From Pseudoclavibacter endophyticus (GTDB lineage: Bacteria; Actinomycetota; Actinomycetes; Actinomycetales; Microbacteriaceae), in contig NZ_WBJY01000001.1 of NCBI RefSeq assembly GCF_008831085.1, positions 1,860,001-1,924,000 of the forward strand: a DNA stretch of 64,000 nucleotides, in the 5' to 3' direction. This document shows positions 1 to 7,018 of this stretch, in pieces. The notes below the pieces were generated by a model, which was given only the letters and a program-made list of their open reading frames with translations, searched no databases and was not told the DNA's origin. The number at the start of each line of letters is the position of its first letter. Positions within the stretch are counted from its first letter, which is position 1. Position numbers and translations under genes: made by a program.

Positions 1-1
1 G

Positions 2-922
2 GGCACGATTCGCATCGGAGCGGTCCAGGGCGCCACGCCCGAAGCCGCCTACTTCATCCCCAACGAGCGCCGGGACGTGTTCGACGCCCACGCCCTCGCG
101 ACCGGGCTCATCGCCCTCGACGCCGACCTCGACCTCCTGCTGTGGCCCGAGGGGTCGATGTCGAGCAGCAGTCCGCTCTTCAACCCCGACGTGGCCCGCG
201 AGCTGTCGATCCTGAGCGCCAGGTACGGCGTCCCCATCCTCGCGAACACGGTCACCGTCCGGCCTGGCGAGTCCGAGGGCGACGACCAGTACTTCAACAC
301 CCAGTTCGTCTGGGACGGCTCGGCGCCGTCCGCGCCGGGCTGGACGGGCCAGACCGTCGACAAGCAGCATCCGATCCCGTTCGGCGAGTACATTCCCGAC
401 CGCGACTTCTGGTACCCGCTCGCCCCCGACCTCATCGGGTTGGTCCAGCGCGGCTATACACCGGGGGAGGGGCCCGCCGTGCTCGACGTCGCCGGGGTTC
501 GCGCCGGCACGTTCATCTGTTACGACATCGTCGACGATGGCGTCATCCACGACGCGGTCACGGCCGGCTCCACGGTGCTGCTGGCGCCCACGAACAACGC
601 CGATTTCGGGCGCACCGACGAACTCGACCAGCAGCTCGCGTTCGCTCGGCTGCGAGCCATGGAGACGGGGCGCGCGATCGTGCAGGTCTCGACCGTCGGC
701 AACAGTGCCGCGTACGGGCCGGATGGGACCGAGCTCGCCTCCCTGACGCAGTACGTGCCAGGCGCGATGGTGGTGGACGTTCCGCTCTCCGAGACGACAA
801 CGCCGGCCGTCGCATTCGGGCGGGCGATCGAATGGCTCCTGGCCGGAGCCGGGCTCGCCCTGCTGCTCGGGGCGCGAGGCGCTGCCGCGATGCCGCGCCG
901 AAGGCGCTCGGGCAACGAGTGA
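2..922 (+). CDS. lnt: Apolipoprotein N-acyltransferase, C-terminal part (5' end outside window)
   Basis: C-terminal nitrilase-like domain of the membrane enzyme that N-acylates the lipid-modified cysteine of lipoproteins. The reading frame is open from the first bases, so the N-terminal membrane region lies outside. The domain opens with IRIGAVQG. The catalytic triad is visible: Glu in LLLWPEGS, Lys in TVDKQHPIPFGEYIP, Cys in FICYDIVDDG. A terminal hydrophobic helix (WLLAGAGLALLLG) matches the last membrane segment of Lnt, followed by a basic tail. The Cys loop reads CYDIVDD where CYE is usual. It converges on rbpA, with a strong hairpin between. A stand-alone CN-hydrolase is less likely because of the terminal helix and Lnt-type motifs. 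Confidence 0.88.
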   Translation, partial: GTIRIGAVQGATPEAAYFIPNERRDVFDAHALATGLIALDADLDLLLWPEGSMSSSSPLFNPDVARELSILSARYGVPILANTVTVRPGESEGDDQYFNTQFVWDGSAPSAPGWTGQTVDKQHPIPFGEYIPDRDFWYPLAPDLIGLVQRGYTPGEGPAVLDVAGVRAGTFICYDIVDDGVIHDAVTAGSTVLLAPTNNADFGRTDELDQQLAFARLRAMETGRAIVQVSTVGNSAAYGPDGTELASLTQYVPGAMVVDVPLSETTTPAVAFGRAIEWLLAGAGLALLLGARGAAAMPRRRRSGNE

Positions 923-959
923 CGCCCGATCGCGCTCGTCTCCGAGCTGCGATCGGGCG
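923..959. terminator. Strong bidirectional hairpin between lnt and rbpA
   Basis: Perfect 11-bp arms CGCCCGATCGC (923-933) and GCGATCGGGCG (949-959). The loop itself can pair further (CTCG with CGAG). It begins right after the lnt stop and lies between two converging genes, so it can end both transcripts. Only a short T run follows on the + strand. Confidence 0.75.
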
Positions 960-1023
960 CCGTTTCCGGTCTCGCCCCGGGTGCCGGGTCACGCTGGAGC
1001 GCGACCCGCCAGCCGGCGCGCGA

Positions 1024-1389
1024 CTATCGGTCCTTGTTCGCAGTACCGCGTCGTGCCCGAAGCACCCGCAGTCGTTCGTCCAGGATCTCTTCGAGCTCCT
1101 CGCGCGAACGACGCTCGAGCAGCATGTCCCAGTGCGTGCGCTGGTGCTTCTCGGGCGGGGCCTCGTAGGGCACGGGGGCCCCCTCATCGTCCAGCAGGCG
1201 ACCCTCGTTGCCCGACTTCGGCGAGTACCACACCTCGGGCACCTCGGCGTCGGCTGCGAACGTCACGACGAACCGCTCGCCGTCGTCGGTCACGTACGAG
1301 CGGTACTGCCGGTCGACGAGCACAACGCCCTCTTCGCTCTGGAGGCTCTGGCCGCCGAGACGCATACCGCGCAGGCTACGATCTGCCAT
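1024..1389 (-). CDS. rbpA: RNA polymerase-binding protein RbpA
   Basis: Actinobacterial transcription factor of 121 residues that binds RNA polymerase and the principal sigma factor and stabilises the open complex. It starts MADRSLRGMRLGGQS and ends with the sigma-binding block THWDMLLERRSREELEEILD, both diagnostic. The start is set by AGGAGG six bases before the ATG; an in-frame start nine codons upstream lacks such a site. The central fold has VWYSPKSGNEG where zinc-binding members carry cysteines, and no cysteine remains in the protein, so it should not bind zinc there. Confidence 0.95.
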   Translation of the reverse strand: MADRSLRGMRLGGQSLQSEEGVVLVDRQYRSYVTDDGERFVVTFAADAEVPEVWYSPKSGNEGRLLDDEGAPVPYEAPPEKHQRTHWDMLLERRSREELEEILDERLRVLRARRGTANKDR

Positions 1390-1483
1390 CGCGTCCTCCT
1401 TCCTCAATGGGCCCATGTCTACCGCGTCAACCAGGGAGCGCGGTGACGGTTCGACCGCGGCGCGGGATGCTCGCGGGCGATGT

Positions 1484-2473
1484 TCAGACGCGGGGGCGGC
1501 CCTCGTATCCCGCTGCGTCTGCTTCTGGTGTATCCGGGTGGCGAGGAGCCGACACGGCTGGAGGCGGCGAGCCGTCCGCGAACGAAGATGCCGTCGCCGC
1601 GATGGATGCCCGTGCCGCCACGGCGAGATCCGTGCGGTCGGTCACGATGCCGTCGACACCGGCCCGCCAGAGCCGAACCATAGCGGTTTCATCGTTGACC
1701 GTCCAAACGTGAACCTCCCGGACATGCCGCCGGAGGCGAGGCAGCCGCTTCGGATGGACGAGGCTAAGTCCGAGCGCACGCTCCGGCACCTGCACCGCGT
1801 CGATGTCTCGCAGGGCGCGGCGCAGCATCCGATCGCTTCCGACCTCGATGGCGGCAAGCGCGGCCGCGATCCGCTCTCGCGTCGCACCGCGGGCGGCATC
1901 GGGCGCGTGGCGCCACGCTGCGCGGGCGTTCGCCTCGGTGAACGAGGTCAGGAGCACGCGCCCGCTCGCCCGGGCGGCGACGACCGCGCGCGCGACGGGC
2001 TCCGCGGCCGCCGGGGTCTTCACGTCGATGTTGAAGCGGGCTCCGGGGAACTCAGCGAGCGCATCGGCGAGCGTCATGAGCTCAGCGCCCTGCGAGCGCC
2101 GTTTCGCGAGCGCGGGCCAGCGCTCGTCGGCGATCGTGAGCCGGCTCCCATCGAACCGTTCCAGCGTCGGGTCGTGCCACAGCACCGCGACGCCGTCGGC
2201 GGTGACATGCGCGTCGGTCTCGAGGTGGGATGCGCCGAGAGCGAGGGCGGCGGCGAACGCCGCATGCGTGTTCTCGACGGGGCTGAGATCGCCGAACGAA
2301 CTCGTCCCGACTTCGCCCGCGCCGGGGGAGCGACCGCCGCGCGGCACGCCGCCGGCCGCGCGCGGCGACGCATCACGGATGAAGCCGCGATGGGCGAGAA
2401 TCCGCGGGGGCGGTGGCGAGAAGTACGCGAGCTCGGCGCCGGGTGCGTCGGCGGCGTCGGCGTTCTTGGTCAC
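1484..2473 (-). CDS. Glycerophosphodiester phosphodiesterase family protein
   Basis: Likely hydrolyses glycerophosphodiesters to glycerol 3-phosphate and an alcohol. The 329-residue product has the GDPD signature: RILAHRGF, then after a long insert ENTHAAF, LETDAHVTADG and WHDPTLERFDG (catalytic His pair and metal-binding Glu/Asp), FNIDVK, and a final HVWTVND...GVDGIVTD. An insert of about 35 Gly/Pro/Arg-rich residues separates HRG from ENT. There is no signal peptide, so it is probably cytoplasmic. The GTG start is chosen because a TACGCT box lies six bases upstream, the leaderless arrangement seen at many genes here. It is transcribed divergently from the dehydrogenase at 2546. Confidence 0.85.
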   Translation of the reverse strand: MTKNADAADAPGAELAYFSPPPPRILAHRGFIRDASPRAAGGVPRGGRSPGAGEVGTSSFGDLSPVENTHAAFAAALALGASHLETDAHVTADGVAVLWHDPTLERFDGSRLTIADERWPALAKRRSQGAELMTLADALAEFPGARFNIDVKTPAAAEPVARAVVAARASGRVLLTSFTEANARAAWRHAPDAARGATRERIAAALAAIEVGSDRMLRRALRDIDAVQVPERALGLSLVHPKRLPRLRRHVREVHVWTVNDETAMVRLWRAGVDGIVTDRTDLAVAARASIAATASSFADGSPPPAVSAPRHPDTPEADAAGYEGRPRV

Positions 2474-2533
2474 GCGCCGAGCGTATCGCGGCACGGGCTG
2501 GCCGTGCCGGAGGATCCCGCCCGGGCCGGCCAC

Positions 2534-2539
2534 TAGACT
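2534..2539 (+). promoter_or_regulatory. -10 box for a leaderless short-chain dehydrogenase mRNA
   Basis: TAGACT sits six bases before the ATG at 2546 with no ribosome-binding site between, so transcription should begin at the start codon. The opposite gene has its own box, TACGCT, on the minus strand (2480-2485), six bases from its GTG. Confidence 0.6.
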
Positions 2540-2545
2540 CGCGGC

Positions 2546-3352
2546 ATGGTTGCAGACTCCACCAATCCGCTCGGTTCTGACGCCCTCGAGGGCACGCGTG
2601 CACTCGTCACCGGCTCGTCGCGTGGCATCGGCGCCGACACCGCGCGCTACTTCGCCGCGGCTGGCGCGAGCGTCGTCATCAACTACCGGAGCAAGGCTCC
2701 CCGCGCCGAGAAGCTCGCCGCACAGATCGAGGCGGACGGCGGGCGCGCCATCGCCGTCGGCGCCGACCTGACTGATGCCGAGTCGCGCGCCACGATGTTC
2801 GCGACGATCCGCGAGGCGTACGGCGGGCTCGACCTGCTCGTGCTCAACGCGTCGGGCGGCATGGAGAAGGACATGGGCGACGATTACGCGCTTCGCCTCA
2901 ACCGCGACGCCCAGGTCGCGACGCTCGATGGGGCCGTGGAGCTCATGGACCCCGGAGCTCGCGTCGTGTTCGTCACGAGCCACCAGGCCCACTTCATCGA
3001 CACGACCCCGACCATGCCGGAGTACGAGCCCGTGGCCCGCTCCAAGCGGGCCGGCGAGATCGCCCTGCTCGAACGCGTGCCGCGGCTCACCGAGCGCGGC
3101 ATCGGCTTCGTCGTCGTCTCAGGCGACATGATCGAGGGAACCGTGACGGCGACGCTGCTCAACCGGCTCTCGCCCGGGGCGCTCGAGGCCCGCCGCGAGG
3201 AGGCGGGCCGACTCTACAACGTCGCCGAGTTCGCGGCCGAGGTCGCAAGGGCCGCCGTCGATCCGATCCCGGAGGGGAACCTGCGTCTCGTCGGCGACAC
3301 GTCGAGTTTCATCGGCGGGGGAACCGTCGTGCCCGAGGCGCAGGAGGCGTAA
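2546..3352 (+). CDS. SDR family oxidoreductase with atypical active site
   Basis: NAD(P)-dependent short-chain dehydrogenase/reductase of 268 residues; substrate unknown. The Rossmann glycine motif TGSSRGIG is near residue 25 and NASGG near residue 100. The catalytic Tyr-Lys pair is not in the usual YxxxK spacing: the best candidate is YEPVARSK, with Tyr and Lys seven apart, and the expected Ser lies 15 residues before the Tyr. This may define a divergent subgroup. The stop is two bases before ribE, so the two genes are probably co-transcribed; whether the enzyme has a riboflavin-related role is not shown. Confidence 0.85.
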   Translation: MVADSTNPLGSDALEGTRALVTGSSRGIGADTARYFAAAGASVVINYRSKAPRAEKLAAQIEADGGRAIAVGADLTDAESRATMFATIREAYGGLDLLVLNASGGMEKDMGDDYALRLNRDAQVATLDGAVELMDPGARVVFVTSHQAHFIDTTPTMPEYEPVARSKRAGEIALLERVPRLTERGIGFVVVSGDMIEGTVTATLLNRLSPGALEARREEAGRLYNVAEFAAEVARAAVDPIPEGNLRLVGDTSSFIGGGTVVPEAQEA

Positions 3353-3354
3353 CG

Positions 3355-3993
3355 GTGTTCACGGGGCTCGTCGAAGAGGTCGGCACGGTCGTGGCGATCG
3401 AGCGCGCGGGCGATCTCGTTCGCCTGCGCATCCACGGCCCCGTCGCGGCCGGCGGCGCGTCGCTCGGCGACTCGATCGCCGTGAGCGGCGTGTGCCTCAC
3501 GGTGACCGAGCTGCCGGGCGACGGCGCCTTCGCCGTCGACGTCATCGGCGAGACGCTGAACCGTTCGTCGCTCGGGGCGGTCGCCGAGGGAGGAGCCGTG
3601 AACCTCGAACGGGCCATGGCGCTCGGCGATCGCCTCGGCGGGCACATCGTGCAGGGTCACGTCGACGCGACCGCGGCGCTCGTCGAGCGCCGCGACGAAG
3701 GGGAGTGGCGCGTGCTGCGCTTCGAGCTGCCGGCCCCGGCGGCACCGCTCGTCGTCGAGAAGGGCTCGATCACGGTCGACGGCGTCTCGCTGACCGTCTC
3801 CGCGGTGACGCCGGCGACGGCCCCAGCGCAGTGGTTCGAGGTCAGTCTCATCCCCGCCACACTGCGCGAGACGACGCTGGGCGCGGTTGGGTCGGGCGCG
3901 CTGGTCAATCTGGAGACCGACCTCGTCGCGCGCCACGTCGAGCGGCTCCTCGCATTCGGTGCCCGGAACCCCGACTCGGCGTCGCCGGCCTAG
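3355..3993 (+). CDS. ribE: Riboflavin synthase, alpha subunit
   Basis: Converts two molecules of 6,7-dimethyl-8-ribityllumazine to riboflavin. The 212-residue protein starts MFTGLVEEVGTV and shows the two tandem lumazine-binding barrels: the first with SIAVSGVCLTV, GGHIVQGHVD at the junction, the second with SITVDGVSLTV. The start is GTG. ribD, ribBA and ribH are not in the window, and no FMN riboswitch is apparent upstream, where only the SDR gene lies. It converges on the SRPBCC gene 20 bases away. Confidence 0.95.
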   Translation: MFTGLVEEVGTVVAIERAGDLVRLRIHGPVAAGGASLGDSIAVSGVCLTVTELPGDGAFAVDVIGETLNRSSLGAVAEGGAVNLERAMALGDRLGGHIVQGHVDATAALVERRDEGEWRVLRFELPAPAAPLVVEKGSITVDGVSLTVSAVTPATAPAQWFEVSLIPATLRETTLGAVGSGALVNLETDLVARHVERLLAFGARNPDSASPA

Positions 3994-4013
3994 CCGTCGA
4001 GGAGGCGAGAGCC

Positions 4014-4484
4014 CTATCGCCCGATGCGATGGGCGTGTTCGATGGCGCGGACGTTCTCGTCGCTGCCGAGGAAGTCGACGAGATCGCCGAGCAGCCGGCG
4101 CCATCCCTCGCGGGATTGCGCGACGATTTGCTGAGCATCGGCCACGTCGTCAGGGAATCCCGTCTCGATGACGCGGATCTTCGTGCCGTGCTTGCCCTCG
4201 CTCACGAGGAGACGGAAGGTCGTCGTGTAGTTGCCCGGCGTCGAGGTCCACGAAGCGTGCAGCTCGCGACCCTCGTGATCGATCGCCGTGATGTCGCCGC
4301 GCACGCGTCGCGCCGGGGTTCGTCCCGGTCGTGGGGAGATCGCCTCGATGGTGGCGCCGGCGACCGCCTGGAAGTCGTGCCCCGGCCACCACCGGGTCCG
4401 GACATCCGGGTCGACGATCGCGTGCCAGACCAGGTCGATGCGCGTCGTGACGCGAACGGAGATGTCGAGCGAGGGGGTGTGCAC
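4014..4484 (-). CDS. SRPBCC (START-like) family protein
   Basis: A 156-residue protein resembling the AHSA1/polyketide-cyclase-like SRPBCC fold, which forms a hydrophobic ligand cavity. Visible signs are the opening strand (VRVTTRIDLVWHAIVDP), WWPGHDF in the ligand region, the central strand motif ASWTSTPGNYTTTFRL, and a C-terminal amphipathic helix (EGWRRLLGDLVDFL). No ligand or reaction can be assigned. The GTG start gives the full fold; a weak GAGG precedes it. The small membrane gene lies 74 bases upstream on the same strand. Confidence 0.7.
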   Translation of the reverse strand: MHTPSLDISVRVTTRIDLVWHAIVDPDVRTRWWPGHDFQAVAGATIEAISPRPGRTPARRVRGDITAIDHEGRELHASWTSTPGNYTTTFRLLVSEGKHGTKIRVIETGFPDDVADAQQIVAQSREGWRRLLGDLVDFLGSDENVRAIEHAHRIGR

Positions 4485-4558
4485 GCCGTCAGCCTCGTGA
4501 GCCGGGAGTCTGGCCCCGGAAGTCGTCACGAACAGCGGACACCGCGCGATCTCGACCG

Positions 4559-4738
4559 CTACTTGCGGCTGTGGCCGAGGATCTGGGTCGGGATGAAGAT
4601 CGCGAGCGAGTTCAGCAGGATGCCCGAGAGAAACACCAGGAGGCGGAGGGTGTCGCCATCGACCTGGAACGCGAGGCCGTAGCACCAGAGACCCGCCACA
4701 AAGATGGCGATGCAGAAGATGGCGATCAACGCGCTCAC
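4559..4738 (-). CDS. Small two-helix membrane protein, 59 residues
   Basis: Unrecognised. The frame encodes two hydrophobic helices (about residues 2-24 and 32-52) joined by a short polar turn (QVDGDTLR) and ending in a basic tail GHSRK. A GAGGAG ribosome-binding site lies seven bases before the GTG start. Upstream on the same strand is a candidate -10 box TAGGCT (4790-4795), and the leader contains a hairpin (GGGCG, three bases, CGCCC at 4766-4778). The hairpin-like topology, good ribosome site and stop close to the next gene support a real gene. Small actinobacterial membrane proteins of this type are often missed. Confidence 0.6.
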   Translation of the reverse strand: MSALIAIFCIAIFVAGLWCYGLAFQVDGDTLRLLVFLSGILLNSLAIFIPTQILGHSRK

Positions 4739-4816
4739 AGTCGGAACTCCTCGGCAGTCGTACGGGGGCGAAACGCCCAGGTGCGACCCAGCCTAGTGGA
4801 TGCCCGGCCCCGGACA

Positions 4817-4845
4817 TGGACGGCGGCACGCCGACGCCCTATACT
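4817..4845 (+). promoter_or_regulatory. Promoter of the aromatic monooxygenase gene
   Basis: TGGACG (4817-4822) as -35, a 17-base spacer and TATACT (4840-4845) as -10. It is one of the best sigma-A-like promoters in the window. Initiation would fall near 4852, exactly where the operator begins, leaving a leader of about 127 bases. Confidence 0.6.
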
Positions 4846-4851
4846 CAGAGT

Positions 4852-4878
4852 GATATTGGAACAGCATGTTCGAATATC
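4852..4878. promoter_or_regulatory. 27-bp operator palindrome before the monooxygenase
   Basis: Arms GATATTGGAACA (4852-4863) and TGTTCGAATATC (4867-4878) pair at 11 of 12 positions around a 3-base centre. It is an AT-rich island in GC-rich DNA placed at the expected start of transcription, so a bound dimer should block initiation. Further short repeats follow: GAATC/GATTC (4879-4893) and AAGAT/ATCTT (4887-4900). The regulator is not encoded next to it. Confidence 0.7.
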
Positions 4879-4978
4879 GAATCAGCAAGATTCCGATCTT
4901 GCACGGACAATGTCGTCACCCCGCGACATCGACGTCCAAGCGCTACAGCGAAGAGCGCCACAGAGAAGAGGAGAGGCC

Positions 4979-6871
4979 GTGCTGTTCCACGACCACGGAT
5001 ACGTGTCAACCGACCCGCGCATCAAGCCAGCGGCGGGCACCGGGATCGACCGCCAGGCGGAGCTGCCCGACGAGATGGATGTGCTGATCATCGGCAGCGG
5101 CCCGGCCGGCATGCTCACGGCGGCACAGCTGTCGGCGTTCCCGAACATCACGACGCGAATCATCGAGCGCAGGCCCGGCCGCCTCGCCATCGGTCAGGCT
5201 GACGGCATCCAGGCGCGAAGCGTCGAGACCTTCCAGGCGTTCGGCTTCGCCGACGAGATCATCAATGAGGCATTCCACCTGACCGAGATGGCGTTCTGGA
5301 AGCCCGACCCGCAGCATCCGGAGCACATCGTGCGCTCGGCACGCGAGAAGGACGACCCGTCCGGGGTCAGCGAGTTCCCTCACCTCATCGTGAACCAGGC
5401 CCGCGTCCTCGACTACTTCGCGACGTTCGCTCGCCGCCAGCCCGGGCGCATCGAGCCCGACTTCGGCATCGAGTTCCAGGGCCTCGAGATCGAGGATGGC
5501 GCCGAGCACCCGGTCAAGGTGACCGTCAAGCACGTGGCGGGGGAGCGCGAGGGCGAAGAGCGCGTCGTCCGGGCCAAGTACGTGCTCGGCGCAGACGGCG
5601 CGCATTCTCGCGTTCGCGAGTCGATCGGCGCGAAGCGTCAGGGCAAGGTCGCGTTCCACGCCTGGGGCGTCATGGATGTGACGGCCAACACCGACTTTCC
5701 CGACATCCGACTCAAGTGCGCCATCACGTCGAACGACGGCGGCAGCATCCTGCACATCCCCCGCGAGGGCGGGTACCTGTTCCGCATGTACGTCGATCTC
5801 GGTGAGGTCCCCGAGGACGACAACCACGCGGTGCGCCGCACGCCGGTCGAGGAGATCATCAAGCGCGCCAACCAGATCATCCACCCGTACACGCTCGACG
5901 TGCGCAACGTCGCGTGGCACAGCGTGTACGAGGTCGGCCACCGTGTCACCGACCGCTTCGACGACATCTCGGAGGACCGCGCCCACCTCGACCCCCACGT
6001 GTTCATCGCCGGTGACGCGTGCCACACGCACTCCGCCAAGGCAGGCCAGGGCATGAACGTCTCGATGCAGGACGGCTTCAACCTCGCGTGGAAGCTCGCC
6101 TATGTGCTCGATGGCCGCAGCCCCGCCTCGCTGCTGCGCACCTACACAGGGGAGCGCCAGGTCATCGCGCAGAACCTCATCGACTTCGACATGGAGTGGT
6201 CGGCGATGATGGCCAAGCGGCCCGAGGAGTTCGCGACGCCGACCGAGCTCGAGGACTTCTACACGAGCACGTTCGAGTTTCCCGCGGGCTTTATGACGCA
6301 GTACGAACCGTCGATGATCACGGGCGAGGCGACGCACCAGCACCTCGCGACCGGATTCCCCGTCGGCAAGCGTTTCAAGTCGGCCGAGGTCGTGCGCATC
6401 TGCGACTCGACACCCCAGCACCTCGGCCACCTGCACGAGGCCGACGGCCGCTGGCGCGTGTACGTGTTCCCCGGCGCGCAGGCGCCGGGACAGCCCGGCA
6501 CGCTGGCCGACTGGGCCGAGTGGTGGTCGAACGATCCGGAGTCGCCCCTCAACGTGCACACGCCGGCCGGCGACGACATCCCCAGCCTGTTCGACGTCAA
6601 GGTCGTCTACCAGCAGGACTACGCCGAAGTCGAGCTCGCCCACGCGCCCGACGCGTTCAAGCCGGCGGGCGGGCCGTTCCAGCTCGTGAACCTCAACAGC
6701 GTCTTCGCGACGGGCTTCGGCACCGGCAACTTCTACGACGAGCGCGGCATCTCCGACGAGGGCTGCGTCATCGTCGTCCGCCCCGACCAGTACGTCGCGA
6801 ACATCGTGCCGCTCACCGCGACCGATGAGCTTGCCACGTTCTTCCGCGCCTTCTTGCTCGACCGCCGGTAA
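4979..6871 (+). CDS. FAD-dependent aromatic ring monooxygenase (3-hydroxybenzoate 4-monooxygenase / phenol 2-monooxygenase type)
   Basis: Flavoprotein hydroxylase of 630 residues that likely adds one oxygen to a phenolic ring. The order of domains is: FAD-binding GxGxxG (DVLIIGSGPAGM, about residue 37); the QADGIQARSVETFQAFGF substrate-domain motif; VLGADGAHSRVR; FIAGDACHTHSAKAGQGMN (FAD ribityl motif); and a C-terminal thioredoxin-like dimerisation domain ending VVRPDQYVANIVPL. Length and motif order match Comamonas MobA (3-hydroxybenzoate 4-monooxygenase) closely, but the substrate cannot be fixed without active-site comparison. The GTG start follows AGAGGAGAGG. No ring-cleavage gene is adjacent, so the product must be processed elsewhere. 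Confidence 0.88.
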   Translation: MLFHDHGYVSTDPRIKPAAGTGIDRQAELPDEMDVLIIGSGPAGMLTAAQLSAFPNITTRIIERRPGRLAIGQADGIQARSVETFQAFGFADEIINEAFHLTEMAFWKPDPQHPEHIVRSAREKDDPSGVSEFPHLIVNQARVLDYFATFARRQPGRIEPDFGIEFQGLEIEDGAEHPVKVTVKHVAGEREGEERVVRAKYVLGADGAHSRVRESIGAKRQGKVAFHAWGVMDVTANTDFPDIRLKCAITSNDGGSILHIPREGGYLFRMYVDLGEVPEDDNHAVRRTPVEEIIKRANQIIHPYTLDVRNVAWHSVYEVGHRVTDRFDDISEDRAHLDPHVFIAGDACHTHSAKAGQGMNVSMQDGFNLAWKLAYVLDGRSPASLLRTYTGERQVIAQNLIDFDMEWSAMMAKRPEEFATPTELEDFYTSTFEFPAGFMTQYEPSMITGEATHQHLATGFPVGKRFKSAEVVRICDSTPQHLGHLHEADGRWRVYVFPGAQAPGQPGTLADWAEWWSNDPESPLNVHTPAGDDIPSLFDVKVVYQQDYAEVELAHAPDAFKPAGGPFQLVNLNSVFATGFGTGNFYDERGISDEGCVIVVRPDQYVANIVPLTATDELATFFRAFLLDRR

Positions 6872-6900
6872 CGCCGTCTGCTCGACCGCCGGTAGCGCCG
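6855..6900 (+). repeat. Tandem 22-bp repeat across the monooxygenase stop
   Basis: Copies at 6855-6876 and 6879-6900 differ at one base. The first encodes the last residues and stop of the monooxygenase; the second repeats that end, stop included, outside the gene. It looks like a recent short duplication. Confidence 0.7.
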
Positions 6901-6901
6901 G

Positions 6902-6920
6902 CGCCGCCGAACCGGCGGCG
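6902..6920. terminator. Hairpin after the monooxygenase gene
   Basis: CGCCGCC (6902-6908) and GGCGGCG (6914-6920) form a perfect 7-bp stem around a 5-base loop. No T run follows, so termination strength is uncertain. Confidence 0.45.
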
Positions 6921-7018
6921 TGAACGCCCACGGCCGGATGCCCCGGTTGATTTCTCGAATCCTGACCGATTCCGAGAGATCGGCCCACGCATCCGGCCAT
7001 CGCGTTACCGTGATCGGC

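Noticed and set aside
3993..4014. FMN riboswitch or regulatory RNA near ribE
   Set aside because: The gap is 20 bases and the upstream gene ends two bases before ribE; no leader is available.
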